This document shows positions 1-8,081 of a stretch of DNA of 64,000 nucleotides, piece by piece. The position numbers and the translations under genes were made by a program. Within the stretch, counting starts at the first letter, position 1. Every line of letters starts with the position of its first letter. Under the pieces are notes generated by a model. It was not told where the DNA came from. It made no database searches and worked only from the letters and a program-made list of their open reading frames with translations. This DNA comes from Teredinibacter turnerae T7901 (GTDB taxonomy: Bacteria > Pseudomonadota > Gammaproteobacteria > Pseudomonadales > Cellvibrionaceae), in NCBI RefSeq assembly GCF_000023025.1, contig NC_012997.1, positions 3,841,125-3,905,124 on the forward strand. Reading direction: 5' to 3'.

Positions 1-233
1 ACAGCGCTATCCAAAGGTATCGCTGGGTCACCGAGATAGTCACTGCGGCAAAAACGTGCTGGTGCAACATGGTTCGTAGACCAAAACACGGATTGCCCAA
101 ATACGTCATCCAACTCGGACAGATCCAAATACATCATAAAAACCTGATAGCGGAATTTGTGCTCAACAGGCGTCAATCGTCGGTGGCGCACCCACCCCCG
201 ATAGATACCACTTTTCAATGGTTTCGCACTCAT
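1..233 (-). CDS. DUF1365 family protein, 3' part cut by window edge
   Basis: This is the N-terminal 77 residues of a gene that runs off the left edge. Its ATG overlaps the stop codon of the upstream FAD oxidoreductase in an ATGA arrangement, so the two are translationally coupled. The readable protein begins MSAKPLKSGIYRGWVRHRRL and continues with the family's conserved features: a short YRG/VRHRRL start, an HKFRY-type motif, a YLDL strand, and an ARF-RSDYLGDP segment. DUF1365 has no firmly established enzymatic role. It is commonly found next to an FAD amine-oxidase-like protein and a cyclopropane-fatty-acid-synthase-like methyltransferase in singlet-oxygen regulons, so a role in modifying membrane fatty acids is inferred. 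The next gene to the left is predicted to be such a methyltransferase, but it is outside the window. Confidence 0.85.
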   Translation of the reverse strand, partial: MSAKPLKSGIYRGWVRHRRLTPVEHKFRYQVFMMYLDLSELDDVFGQSVFWSTNHVAPARFCRSDYLGDPAIPLDSA

Positions 234-1483
234 GGCCACGCCACTCCCAGACCTTCAGCAACACGCACAGCACTCGCACAACCGTCTTCATGAAAACCGT
301 TTTTCCAGTATGCACCACAAAACCAGGTGCGGTTGACACCGTTGATTTCACCCCAACGCTTTTGCGCAGACATCCCCGCCAGCGTAAATACCGGGTGAGC
401 GTAGCTGTACTCACCCAATATTTTTTTCTCATCAATACGCTCTTTTGAATTTAACGTCACTACGAAGGTATCTTCAGACTGAATACCCTGGAGAATATTC
501 ATGTCGTAACTCAAGGTCGCAGGCGTATCTGGATTTAGGCCCAGCTGATAATTCCAACTGCTCCACGCCAGTCGTTTACGCGGCAAAATACTCGCATCCG
601 TGTGCAGTACAACCTGATTTTTGCGGTAAGGAATAGCGCCGAGTAATTCGGCTTCGCGGGTTGATGGGTCTTCGAGCAACGCAAGGGCTTCATCACTGTG
701 GCATGCAAACACCACCTGATCGAAAACCTGAGTACTGCCGTCCTTAAACAGCAAAACAACCGAATCCTCATTGCGTTTAACTTTTGATATCGTTGCGGAC
801 GTATGAATACGCTGCTTGAAGTTTACAGTCAGTGGTTCCAGGTATGCGTGTGAACCGCCTTTGAGCACTCGCCATTGCGGCCGGTTTTTCACACTTAGCA
901 AACCGTGGTTCTTGAAGAATCGCACAAAAAACAGCAGTGGAAAGTCGAGCATTTCCTGTAACGTGGACGACCAAATCGCACTTCCCATTGGAACAAGATA
1001 GTGACTTGCAAACAGTTTTCCATAACCGCGCAGACGTATATAGTCACCCAGCGACATATCTGTCGGCAACGAGTCTGCCTCAAGGTCTGCTATCGCCTCT
1101 TTATTAAATCTCAAGATATCCAACAGCATTCCCAAAAAACTACCGCTAAAAATATTTTTTCGCTGGGCGAACAAGGTATTTAGATTGGTGCCGCTATATT
1201 CAAGGCCGGTTTTTTGGCAGCTGACACTAAAACTCATTTCTGTCGGCTGGCTGGCAATACCTAGCTCATTCATAAGCTTGATAAAGTTGGGATAGGTCCA
1301 GTCATTGTAGACAATAAACCCCGTATCTATGTGGTAGGTCTGGTTCTTGTGTTCAATTGTTTTAGTGGCGGTGTGCCCGCCTATGCGCGCCTGTTTTTCG
1401 AAAACGTGTATCTCGTGCTCTGCGTTTAAAAGATACGCACAAGTTAAGCCGGATATACCTGAACCTATAATGGCGATTTTCAC
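230..1483 (-). CDS. FAD-dependent amine-oxidase-like oxidoreductase
   Basis: A 417-residue flavoprotein of the COG2907 type. The N-terminus (MKIAIIGSGISGLTCAYLL) is a Rossmann GxGxxG dinucleotide-binding fold, with an acidic residue at the end of the second strand (HVFEK) for the FAD ribose. The body resembles the amine oxidase/phytoene desaturase fold, and the C-terminal segment around WFCGAYWKNGFHEDG is the usual second FAD contact. There is no signal peptide, so the protein is cytoplasmic or peripheral at the inner membrane. It is the third readable gene of a minus-strand operon (NTF2-like, SDR, this gene, DUF1365) that starts from a RpoE/ChrR-type promoter. In Rhodobacter, related gene sets belong to the singlet-oxygen response and have been tied to modified (furan-type) fatty acids. 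The substrate here is inferred to be a fatty acyl chain, not shown. Confidence 0.85.
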   Translation of the reverse strand: MKIAIIGSGISGLTCAYLLNAEHEIHVFEKQARIGGHTATKTIEHKNQTYHIDTGFIVYNDWTYPNFIKLMNELGIASQPTEMSFSVSCQKTGLEYSGTNLNTLFAQRKNIFSGSFLGMLLDILRFNKEAIADLEADSLPTDMSLGDYIRLRGYGKLFASHYLVPMGSAIWSSTLQEMLDFPLLFFVRFFKNHGLLSVKNRPQWRVLKGGSHAYLEPLTVNFKQRIHTSATISKVKRNEDSVVLLFKDGSTQVFDQVVFACHSDEALALLEDPSTREAELLGAIPYRKNQVVLHTDASILPRKRLAWSSWNYQLGLNPDTPATLSYDMNILQGIQSEDTFVVTLNSKERIDEKKILGEYSYAHPVFTLAGMSAQKRWGEINGVNRTWFCGAYWKNGFHEDGCASAVRVAEGLGVAWP

Positions 1484-1511
1484 GAACCTGTGATCTCCCG
1501 GAGTAAATTTT

Positions 1512-2267
1512 TTAGTTTTTCTTTTGCGCGCTACGCGCCTGCAACTTAAGCCACAAACGCGGCAACCAAGATGCGATGCGCAACATTAGGTACAACCGCT
1601 TAGGGAAGTAATACTGGAATGGGCGTTTTTCTATCGCGCGCACAATTCTGTCTGCGGCCTGATCGACAGGCTGTAAAAATGGCATCGCAAAATCATTACG
1701 CGCAGTCAGCGGCGTCTTCACAAATCCCGGAAGAATTTCAGTAACATCAATACCCTCTTTGTACACATCCATGCGCAAAGATGAGAGAAAGTAGCTTACC
1801 GCGGCTTTCGATGCGCCGTACCCTTCGGCACGCGGGAAGGGTGCAAATATCGCTTGCGACCCAACACCAATGAGATGTCCCCGTTCACTGTGTCTCAACA
1901 GTGGCAGGCACACCCTCACACTATTTACCATGCCGAGAAAATTCACTTGTACCATCTTTTCAAGACTAGCCCAGTTCTCCGAGCTTAGATCCAGGTACTC
2001 GCAATCCCCGGCGTTTAATATCGCGCGATCCAGCACCGGTGCGAGTGTACGCAAACGTTGCTGTGTTGTTTTGATGGTGTCTTCAGCAGTTACATCGAAC
2101 GGTAAAACCTCTATGCTGGGCTCCTCTACCCTCAACGCCGAAAGCTTTTCGACTGAACGCCCGCTAGCGATGACCAGATTCCCCTGACGCGCGAGCTTTA
2201 GTGCCAGCGCGCGTCCAATGCCGGATGTTGCGCCGGTAATCCAAATCGTTTCGTTACACACAGCCAT
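1512..2267 (-). CDS. Short-chain dehydrogenase/reductase (SDR)
   Basis: A 251-residue classical SDR. The cofactor motif TGATSGIGRALA is at residues 11-22. An NAG motif (AILNAG) follows near residue 87, and the catalytic YxxxK is seen as YGASKAA near residue 149, with a preceding serine. The arginine after the second strand (SGRS) suggests NADP(H) preference. The C-terminus is basic and hydrophobic (YLMLRIASWLPRLWLKL), which could tether it to the membrane. It lies 1 nt after the NTF2-like gene and 28 nt before the FAD oxidoreductase, so it is co-transcribed with them and expected to be under the same sigma factor. The natural substrate is not evident. Confidence 0.9.
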   Translation of the reverse strand: MAVCNETIWITGATSGIGRALALKLARQGNLVIASGRSVEKLSALRVEEPSIEVLPFDVTAEDTIKTTQQRLRTLAPVLDRAILNAGDCEYLDLSSENWASLEKMVQVNFLGMVNSVRVCLPLLRHSERGHLIGVGSQAIFAPFPRAEGYGASKAAVSYFLSSLRMDVYKEGIDVTEILPGFVKTPLTARNDFAMPFLQPVDQAADRIVRAIEKRPFQYYFPKRLYLMLRIASWLPRLWLKLQARSAQKKN

Positions 2268-2268
2268 A

Positions 2269-2712
2269 CTAATTTACCGCCTTGGCCATGCGATTCTTCA
2301 ACCACCGGGTTACTCGCCCCATAATGGGTAAATGCTCGTATAACAGCTCGCCCATGTCATATACGTCTTCGTGGTAATAAATTCGATCACCAAATTCGAT
2401 CTGGCTAATTCCACGTACACTAATCTGTTTACCGCCTAACGATTTGTGGCTGAAGTACATATTCCACTTGATATAAGCACGATTGTCGCTCACTACCTGG
2501 TCCAGGTATTCAAAGCGGCAACGGGTCACGTTTTTGTACATATCGCTCATATACGAATGGAGTGCATTTATGCCACGCACTTCGTGCACCGGGTCCTTGA
2601 ACAATATTTTGCTGTCATAGACGTTCGGCAGGCTGTCCAAACGGGTGCCATTGAGGTCCCGGTAGAACTCCTTGAACGTCTCGACAATCAAAACAGTAGA
2701 TTTTGCAGACAT
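2269..2712 (-). CDS. NTF2/SnoaL-like protein
   Basis: A 147-residue protein with the small alpha+beta cone of the nuclear transport factor 2 / SnoaL-like superfamily. The helix near residues 9-24 (VETFKEFYRDL) is followed by YDSKILFKDPVHEVRG, the usual start of the pocket, and then strands ending in YYHEDVYDMG. It is the first gene of the minus-strand operon. An AGGGG ribosome-binding site lies 8 nt before the ATG, and a -35/-10 pair fitting ChrR-controlled ECF sigma factors lies just upstream. Homologues at this position are regular members of ChrR regulons, but their biochemical function is unknown. It may bind a lipid or polyketide-like ligand, or act as a scaffold. Confidence 0.8.
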   Translation of the reverse strand: MSAKSTVLIVETFKEFYRDLNGTRLDSLPNVYDSKILFKDPVHEVRGINALHSYMSDMYKNVTRCRFEYLDQVVSDNRAYIKWNMYFSHKSLGGKQISVRGISQIEFGDRIYYHEDVYDMGELLYEHLPIMGRVTRWLKNRMAKAVN

Positions 2713-2740
2713 GTGTCGCCCCTAACATTCGGTTTGATAA

Positions 2741-2769
2741 CCTTACGCGCAGGGGTGTTCACAAGATCA
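2741..2769 (-). promoter_or_regulatory. Predicted ECF (RpoE-ChrR type) promoter
   Basis: Read on the minus strand, TGATCT is followed by exactly 18 nt and then TAAGG. This matches the TGATCC-N18-TAAGA pattern of Rhodobacter-type RpoE promoters controlled by ChrR. It sits about 30-55 nt upstream of the NTF2-like start codon. The cognate sigma/anti-sigma pair is encoded divergently next to it. I found no equally good match in front of the sigma gene itself. Confidence 0.75.
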
Positions 2770-2956
2770 CTCAAGCTCTGCAACAAAGCCATAAATTAGA
2801 CGTTTGTCGCCAAAAACATGTCGTGAGCGGGGTGAGAGCAGCGATATAGGCTGATGGAAAATTCTTTTCTAGTTGAGTTCATCCAACTTGAGACGCAGCG
2901 CGTATACTCCAGCAAGATATGTTACATGTTGCATAAACGATCTCAGGACACCGCAA

Positions 2957-3535
2957 ATGGCGACGGTAGAAAACCGGAAACCCGAGCAAATACAACACCT
3001 TAACGACATCAAAGCGGTTGCAGACACGCGCGACCGCAAGGCGTTCGAACGGTTGTTTGACCACTTCGTACCACTCTTGCGAGCGTTCAGCTTGAGTGCC
3101 CAGCCCGGCGCTTACATCCTGGCTGACGAAGTCGCTCAGGAAGTGATGATCAAAGTCTGGAAAAAAGCTCACACCTACAACCCCGACGTAGCGTCGGTCA
3201 GCACCTGGATTTTCACTCTGGCTCGTAACGCGCGGATTGACTACCTGCGCAAAAACAGCCGTCACCAATCCGATATCGACCCCGAGAATGTGTGGGGTGA
3301 TCTTGTCGACGAGGGCAACGATCCATTTCTCGCCGCGCAGCAAAAACGAAACGAAACCATGATTCGCGATAGCCTGGCAGAGCTACCCGAGGAGCAAAAG
3401 ACCGCGCTTATGAAAGTCTATATGGAAGGCAAAACCCATAAAGAAGTGGCCACTGACCTTGGCTTACCCCTAGGTACGGTCAAGTCCCGTATCCGCTTGG
3501 CGCTCCACAAAATGGCTATCAGCGTAACGAGGTAA
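2957..3535 (+). CDS. rpoE: ECF RNA polymerase sigma factor, ChrR-associated
   Basis: A 192-residue ECF sigma factor. Region 2 spans about residues 30-105, including EVAQEVMIKVWKK and STWIFTLARNARIDYLRK, the -10 recognition helix. Region 4 spans about residues 140-190 (LAELPEEQKTALMKVYMEGK, then the helix-turn-helix around LGLPLGTVKSRIRLALHKM). The start at 2957 is preferred because AGGA lies about 8 nt upstream. An in-frame upstream start at 2873 would add 28 residues not typical of the family. It is followed 5 nt later by its ChrR-like anti-sigma factor. Known family behaviour is that the sigma factor is held inactive until singlet oxygen or organic peroxide triggers release. The predicted target is the divergent operon. 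The symbol rpoE is by analogy with Rhodobacter. Confidence 0.9.
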   Translation: MATVENRKPEQIQHLNDIKAVADTRDRKAFERLFDHFVPLLRAFSLSAQPGAYILADEVAQEVMIKVWKKAHTYNPDVASVSTWIFTLARNARIDYLRKNSRHQSDIDPENVWGDLVDEGNDPFLAAQQKRNETMIRDSLAELPEEQKTALMKVYMEGKTHKEVATDLGLPLGTVKSRIRLALHKMAISVTR

Positions 3536-3540
3536 ATTCG

Positions 3541-4227
3541 ATGATAAAACACCATCCATCTGCTGAATTGCTTGCCGATTACGCATCGGGCAGCCTGAAA
3601 CCAAGCCATTCACTGTGTATTGCCGCTCACTTGGAACAGTGCGAAAGCTGCCGCCGTCAGGCAATGCAGCTCGAACTCCTGGGCGCCCAGCTTTTTGACC
3701 AGTTGCGCGCGCCAGCAGCGACCAATACCGATACACTTAAGGCGGCAGTGTTTGCCAACCTGGACGACGACGCCACACCTGAAGTGAATAGTGCGAGCAA
3801 GTCCGCAATCGACTCAGCAATAGAAAAATACCGTGTACCCAGAGCACTCGGTCAATTCTTGCAGGGCGGTTACAGTGAACTATCCTGGGTAAAGGTGTCT
3901 CCGTCCATAAAGATCACAACATTGCTCAAGGATAAAGACGGTTCGCAAATCGCGCTCAGCCGCGTAAAACCCGGCGGCAAAATGCCGCATCATCGCCATA
4001 CGGGTGATGAGCTCACTGTTGTGCTGGAAGGGGCGTTTTCGGATGAAACCGGGTTGTACCGTAAAGGGGATTTTGTTAGTCGCGATAGCCGCCATAAGCA
4101 CAAACCCATGGTCACCAAAGACTCTGAGTGTATTTGCTTAATGGTATTGGACGCGCCTATTGAATTTACCGGCATGTTCTCCCGTTTTCTCAATCCTTTG
4201 GTGAAACGCAATCACAGCCATGGCTGA
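3541..4227 (+). CDS. chrR: ChrR-type zinc anti-sigma factor with cupin domain
   Basis: A 228-residue protein with the two ChrR domains. The N-terminal anti-sigma domain carries the zinc ligands: an early histidine (MIKHHP) and the HLEQCESCR motif at about residues 30-38 (HxxxCxxC). The C-terminal cupin (about residues 110-200) has the metal motif MPHHRHTGDE near residue 147 and a later histidine-rich strand (SRHKHKP). In studied ChrR proteins the first zinc is needed to bind the sigma factor, and the cupin senses singlet oxygen. All these residues are present, so a working sensor is expected in the cytoplasm. It is 5 nt downstream of the sigma gene and overlaps the next gene by 8 nt. Confidence 0.9.
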   Translation: MIKHHPSAELLADYASGSLKPSHSLCIAAHLEQCESCRRQAMQLELLGAQLFDQLRAPAATNTDTLKAAVFANLDDDATPEVNSASKSAIDSAIEKYRVPRALGQFLQGGYSELSWVKVSPSIKITTLLKDKDGSQIALSRVKPGGKMPHHRHTGDELTVVLEGAFSDETGLYRKGDFVSRDSRHKHKPMVTKDSECICLMVLDAPIEFTGMFSRFLNPLVKRNHSHG

Positions 4228-5167
4228 CGAAAAAATACGGATCGGTATCAGCTCCTGTTTGCTTGGCGAACAGGTTCGCTTCGATGGTGGTCACAAACAC
4301 CAAAAATATATTACTCGTGAGCTCGCAAAATTTTTTGAGTTTCGTTCATTTTGTCCGGAAGTGGCCATTGGTCTCGGCATTCCCAGAGAACCGATTCGGT
4401 TGGTGTTAGACGATGATCGAGACCACCCGATACGAGTCGTCGGAACAAAAGATCCGAGTATCGATGTCACTCAGGACCTTATCGACTGTGCCAATGCACA
4501 GCAGGTGTGGCTGACAGACCTTTCCGGGTACATTTTCAAAAAAGACTCCCCAAGCTGTGGAATGGAACGCGTAAAAGCTTACCGCAACTCACAGCCGACA
4601 CGCCAAGGCGTTGGCCTGTTCGCTCGCACAGTTATGGAAAACAACCCGCTAATTCCTGTGGAAGAAGAAGGGCGGCTAAACGACGAAGACCTGCGCGAAA
4701 ATTTTATCGAACGCGTCTATGTTTATCACCGCTGGCGTGCACTCGTTGCCGAGGGTCTCACGGCAAAATCCCTGGTAGAGTTTCATGCCCGCCACAAATT
4801 TATAGCGATGGCCCACAACCAGAAGCTCTATCGGGAACTGGGGAGATACATCGCCGCCATTCCTAAAAACGACCTACACAGCTACGCGGAAGGCTACATA
4901 GCTCGCCTGATGTTTTGTTTGCGCAAACCTGCCACACTGAAAAATCACATAAATGTGCTTCAGCACATTCAGGGTTTCCTGGGTGACCAGATTGATGCCG
5001 AAGACAAGCAGGAAATGGTACAGGCAATAGAGAACTGTCGCGTCAGAAAAGCACCGCTGACCATTCCTCGCACGTTACTCAAACATCACTTTCGCAAACA
5101 TCCGAACGAGTACATTGCCGATTCTTACTACCTGGCGCCCTTCCCCGAAGAATTGGCACATCGGTAA
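4220..5167 (+). CDS. DUF523 and DUF1722 domain protein (YbgA-like)
   Basis: A 315-residue two-domain protein. Residues 1-150 form DUF523, with conserved cysteines in ISSCLLGEQVRFDGGHK, FCPEVAIGL, and KKDSPSCGMERVK. The rest (about 175-310) is the all-alpha DUF1722/YbgA domain (FHARHKFIAMAHNQ; the C-terminal PLTIPRTLLKHHFRKH). YbgA-type proteins often neighbour photolyase genes and appear in light or singlet-oxygen stress regulons. DUF523 has been linked to thiouracil desulfurase activity in some bacteria. The start overlaps chrR by 8 nt, so it is translationally coupled and is the third gene of the sigma-anti-sigma operon. Function here is inferred only from that context. Confidence 0.88.
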   Translation: MADEKIRIGISSCLLGEQVRFDGGHKHQKYITRELAKFFEFRSFCPEVAIGLGIPREPIRLVLDDDRDHPIRVVGTKDPSIDVTQDLIDCANAQQVWLTDLSGYIFKKDSPSCGMERVKAYRNSQPTRQGVGLFARTVMENNPLIPVEEEGRLNDEDLRENFIERVYVYHRWRALVAEGLTAKSLVEFHARHKFIAMAHNQKLYRELGRYIAAIPKNDLHSYAEGYIARLMFCLRKPATLKNHINVLQHIQGFLGDQIDAEDKQEMVQAIENCRVRKAPLTIPRTLLKHHFRKHPNEYIADSYYLAPFPEELAHR

Positions 5168-5234
5168 AATTCTGGTCGACTTACAGCAGGCCTTTCGACG
5201 CACAAAAACCGAGGTTATGTCGACCACTCTCGCT

Positions 5235-7919
5235 TTATATTTTCGGGGTTATGACGATCTCGTACCATAATGTTCGCGCTTTGCTATCCACATCGATACG
5301 ACTGCCTGTCGCTGTTTGCACAACCTTCAACGACCGCATTCGCTGACCACGCTCATCCAAACACCAGGCACTAACCCGCCTGGCAGCAATTGGCAACGAG
5401 AGACTAAAAGGCACAACTTCAACCCTCGTCGGCGCTTCACCCCAATTGCGGCCGAGCGAATTATGAGCGTCGTTCCAGCGCATTTTACTGTTTTCAATTT
5501 TTGCGGTCGCAACTGCCAACAGCGAAGCTCCTGCTGCAAGATCCTGCAAACTACCCTCTTGCGCAGTGACCATCCAGCTGGCCCAGCCCATCTGTAGATC
5601 GCCCAAGGTCAACCCCAACGCACCGAGCTGGAAGTGTTGATCTGCAACAAAGCCCACTACGCCAGCGGATTTTTCTGTGTTTATTGTCACCCTACCCTGC
5701 GCTTGGATAGTTGTATCCCAACTGAGTTCGCCCGTCTCGGCAGTCACTTTGTTAACATCAAGCACAGGCGGTTTAGACTCCGTCGTTGACATACCCAACT
5801 GCAAGCCCATTTGCTCGTGAAAAGCGTAGCCACGCCATTCCGGAGGGAAGTCCGCCGGACTCACACTCCAAGATGCACCGGCGTTTGTAATTCGTGCGAG
5901 CTCGCCGGATCGCGAAAAATTTAACCAGCGCTTGCCCTGCGCAGGCTGCACATCTCCACGTCGAAACAGATTACCGCCGACGGCAAAATTAACCATTGCC
6001 GCTGGGTTCAAATTAGTTTTAAAGAATCCGTCGATAAATTCCTGTTGCCAACCCAGTTCCCCCTGATCGTACGAAAACAGATAAACGCCGTCCCAATCCT
6101 GCAAACCCGCATAGGCCGCTACCAGCAGCGGGCCTTCTGCAGAATAGGGATTTGGCATAGCATGCTGATATTCAGAGACTACAAAAGGCAGCCCGGCCAC
6201 GCGCTGACGCGCCAGAGCGCTTAACGTGTTGTTTGGGAAGGCGTTAACCATGGACGACATATCGACACTCCACTGCTGTGCATCCCAGGCTCCAGCGGGA
6301 AAATGTGGGTGCGCCCAATAGATATGACTATCGATAAATCCAAATTCGCGCTGAATTGAAGGCGGACTCAAGCTCGCGATAGTCCCATAAATATTGTTTT
6401 TAACCTTGAGTTCATCAGCCAAATAGCCGCGCATATCCTGCCAGTAAGCCAGCTCAAGGCTGTACAAAAATGCAAACCAGTCTTCCCGCCGCTGCGCGAG
6501 ATAGGATTCATCGTTACGGTTTAATCCTATAGAACGGCGTTCGAGAGTCTGGTTCTTAGCAAGTTCACCGACAGTTCCGCCAGACTGCAGGCGAAGATCC
6601 CTAACATCTATTGCCCCTATTACCGAACCCAATTCACCTAACGTTAAGCGCAACGGTTGCGCTGATCCAGTATGCACATACTGAAACCTGAATTCCTGCC
6701 ATTCGGAATCGAGCTTCAAAGGGAAAGATTCGACCACCTGCCAGGGTTCCACACTCTGCATCAGCAGAGGTGTAATTCTGCTGTGCGACTGCGAGCGTGC
6801 GGCAAACGACAATGTGTAAATCTCACCGTCTTTGAGTTCAGGTAAGTTTTGAGAAAGTTGAATGTTCCATAACGCAGGCCCTACGGTATCTATTTGGATA
6901 CGCAAACCAGCGGATGCGAGCGGATTGGCCTGCGCCTTTGCGCCGTCGATCTGGTCTAAATGCCAACCCTGTAAGCCCGCCACAAAATCCGCATTTTTTA
7001 ACAGATTGTTGCCCAGAGGTTTATCAATCACCTGCCAGGCACGCTCGAGTGCAGCGTGATCTTTATACTTGCGAGCCAGCCAAGCATTCCACTCTTGCGC
7101 CAGTGGCTGACTAAACGCTTCCGGCCAGCGGTCTATATTGCCGTCAAAAAACTGTTGAAACAGGCTGTTTTCATTGTTTATTTCAACAAACGCGATGGCC
7201 GGATCTACCCGATACGCCAAGCGCGTGTACGGATTTACATGTTGCAGAATTTGTTTCGCGTAGGCTTTTTCCAAATTGCGGACCGAGGGAGAAATCGCGC
7301 CGAGCATTTGCCGCGCCTTCCAATCGATTTGAGTAATCGATGCAGGCAATCCGTCAGCAGGTAAAAATTCGCGCGCGGTAAGCAGGTTTATATTGCTGTA
7401 GATTCCACGCGATTTTAAAGCGGCAATAAAATAATCGAGCTTATCGAGATTTTCCTTACTCAAATGACGGGAGTCTCCCCGTCGATAATCAATTAGGCCC
7501 GCACCACCCCAGTTATTGTCCAAATGATGAAACCGAACAATGTTCACGCCGAATTTTGCTAAACGTCCGGCAACTTTTTCCGCATCCTTGTGTGAGGGGA
7601 AGGCGGAGTCCCCTGTTATATTTACGCCCCAAAGCCTAAACCTATTCCCGGCGACGGAGAAATGTCCGGCGGAATCGATAGTGAGCGGAGCAAGCCTCTC
7701 CCCTCGCTGGTGCGACCCGTTATTAAAAGCGGTAATACCCGCACCATCATCGTCGAAGGGAAGCACGAACGGTGCTAACCCAGCGTGATTTACCGATTTT
7801 GTCGGTGGTTGCGAAAGACGCTCTGCTGCCGGAGCATCAACACAGAAGAGCAACAACGGAAACAGGAGTGCCCGGTACAGACACAAGCTTCGCGAGTACG
7901 CATAGGTAAACCAAAACAT
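5235..7919 (-). CDS. Secreted clan GH-A glycoside hydrolase with CBM4/9-like insert
   Basis: An 894-residue exported enzyme. A basic/hydrophobic signal peptide (about residues 1-32, ending APAA) precedes a (beta/alpha)8 glycoside hydrolase. An NIVRFHHLDNNWGG strand lies near residue 130. The likely acid/base glutamate is in VEINNEN near residue 250, and the likely nucleophile is in FVVSEYQ near residue 578. A jelly-roll segment typical of carbohydrate-binding family 4/9 modules (NADFVAGLQGWHLD) is inserted at about residues 310-450, between the two catalytic elements. The C-terminal 200 residues look like beta-sandwich domains. It fits the loosely named cellulase-family glycosylhydrolase group. 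The exact GH family and polysaccharide are not determined. GAGGA lies 7 nt before the ATG. It is a single gene. Confidence 0.8.
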   Translation of the reverse strand: MFWFTYAYSRSLCLYRALLFPLLLFCVDAPAAERLSQPPTKSVNHAGLAPFVLPFDDDGAGITAFNNGSHQRGERLAPLTIDSAGHFSVAGNRFRLWGVNITGDSAFPSHKDAEKVAGRLAKFGVNIVRFHHLDNNWGGAGLIDYRRGDSRHLSKENLDKLDYFIAALKSRGIYSNINLLTAREFLPADGLPASITQIDWKARQMLGAISPSVRNLEKAYAKQILQHVNPYTRLAYRVDPAIAFVEINNENSLFQQFFDGNIDRWPEAFSQPLAQEWNAWLARKYKDHAALERAWQVIDKPLGNNLLKNADFVAGLQGWHLDQIDGAKAQANPLASAGLRIQIDTVGPALWNIQLSQNLPELKDGEIYTLSFAARSQSHSRITPLLMQSVEPWQVVESFPLKLDSEWQEFRFQYVHTGSAQPLRLTLGELGSVIGAIDVRDLRLQSGGTVGELAKNQTLERRSIGLNRNDESYLAQRREDWFAFLYSLELAYWQDMRGYLADELKVKNNIYGTIASLSPPSIQREFGFIDSHIYWAHPHFPAGAWDAQQWSVDMSSMVNAFPNNTLSALARQRVAGLPFVVSEYQHAMPNPYSAEGPLLVAAYAGLQDWDGVYLFSYDQGELGWQQEFIDGFFKTNLNPAAMVNFAVGGNLFRRGDVQPAQGKRWLNFSRSGELARITNAGASWSVSPADFPPEWRGYAFHEQMGLQLGMSTTESKPPVLDVNKVTAETGELSWDTTIQAQGRVTINTEKSAGVVGFVADQHFQLGALGLTLGDLQMGWASWMVTAQEGSLQDLAAGASLLAVATAKIENSKMRWNDAHNSLGRNWGEAPTRVEVVPFSLSLPIAARRVSAWCLDERGQRMRSLKVVQTATGSRIDVDSKARTLWYEIVITPKI

Positions 7920-8081
7920 CGGACATCCTCAAATAAGGTGGCAGGCAAATTAGGCTAGCGGCTATTTTAAACGTCTATGAATGCGGACATTGTTGCACAG
8001 CGCAACAATGGCAGGTTTGCAGATGGTTGATATTCCAAATGAACGGCCCCGCCAGCAGACTAGCGGTCACCGATGGTGAAG

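Noticed and set aside
2823-2956. Autoregulatory ECF promoter in front of the sigma factor
   Set aside because: No TGATC-N18-TAAG match was found. TGATGG near 2852 lacks a suitable -10.
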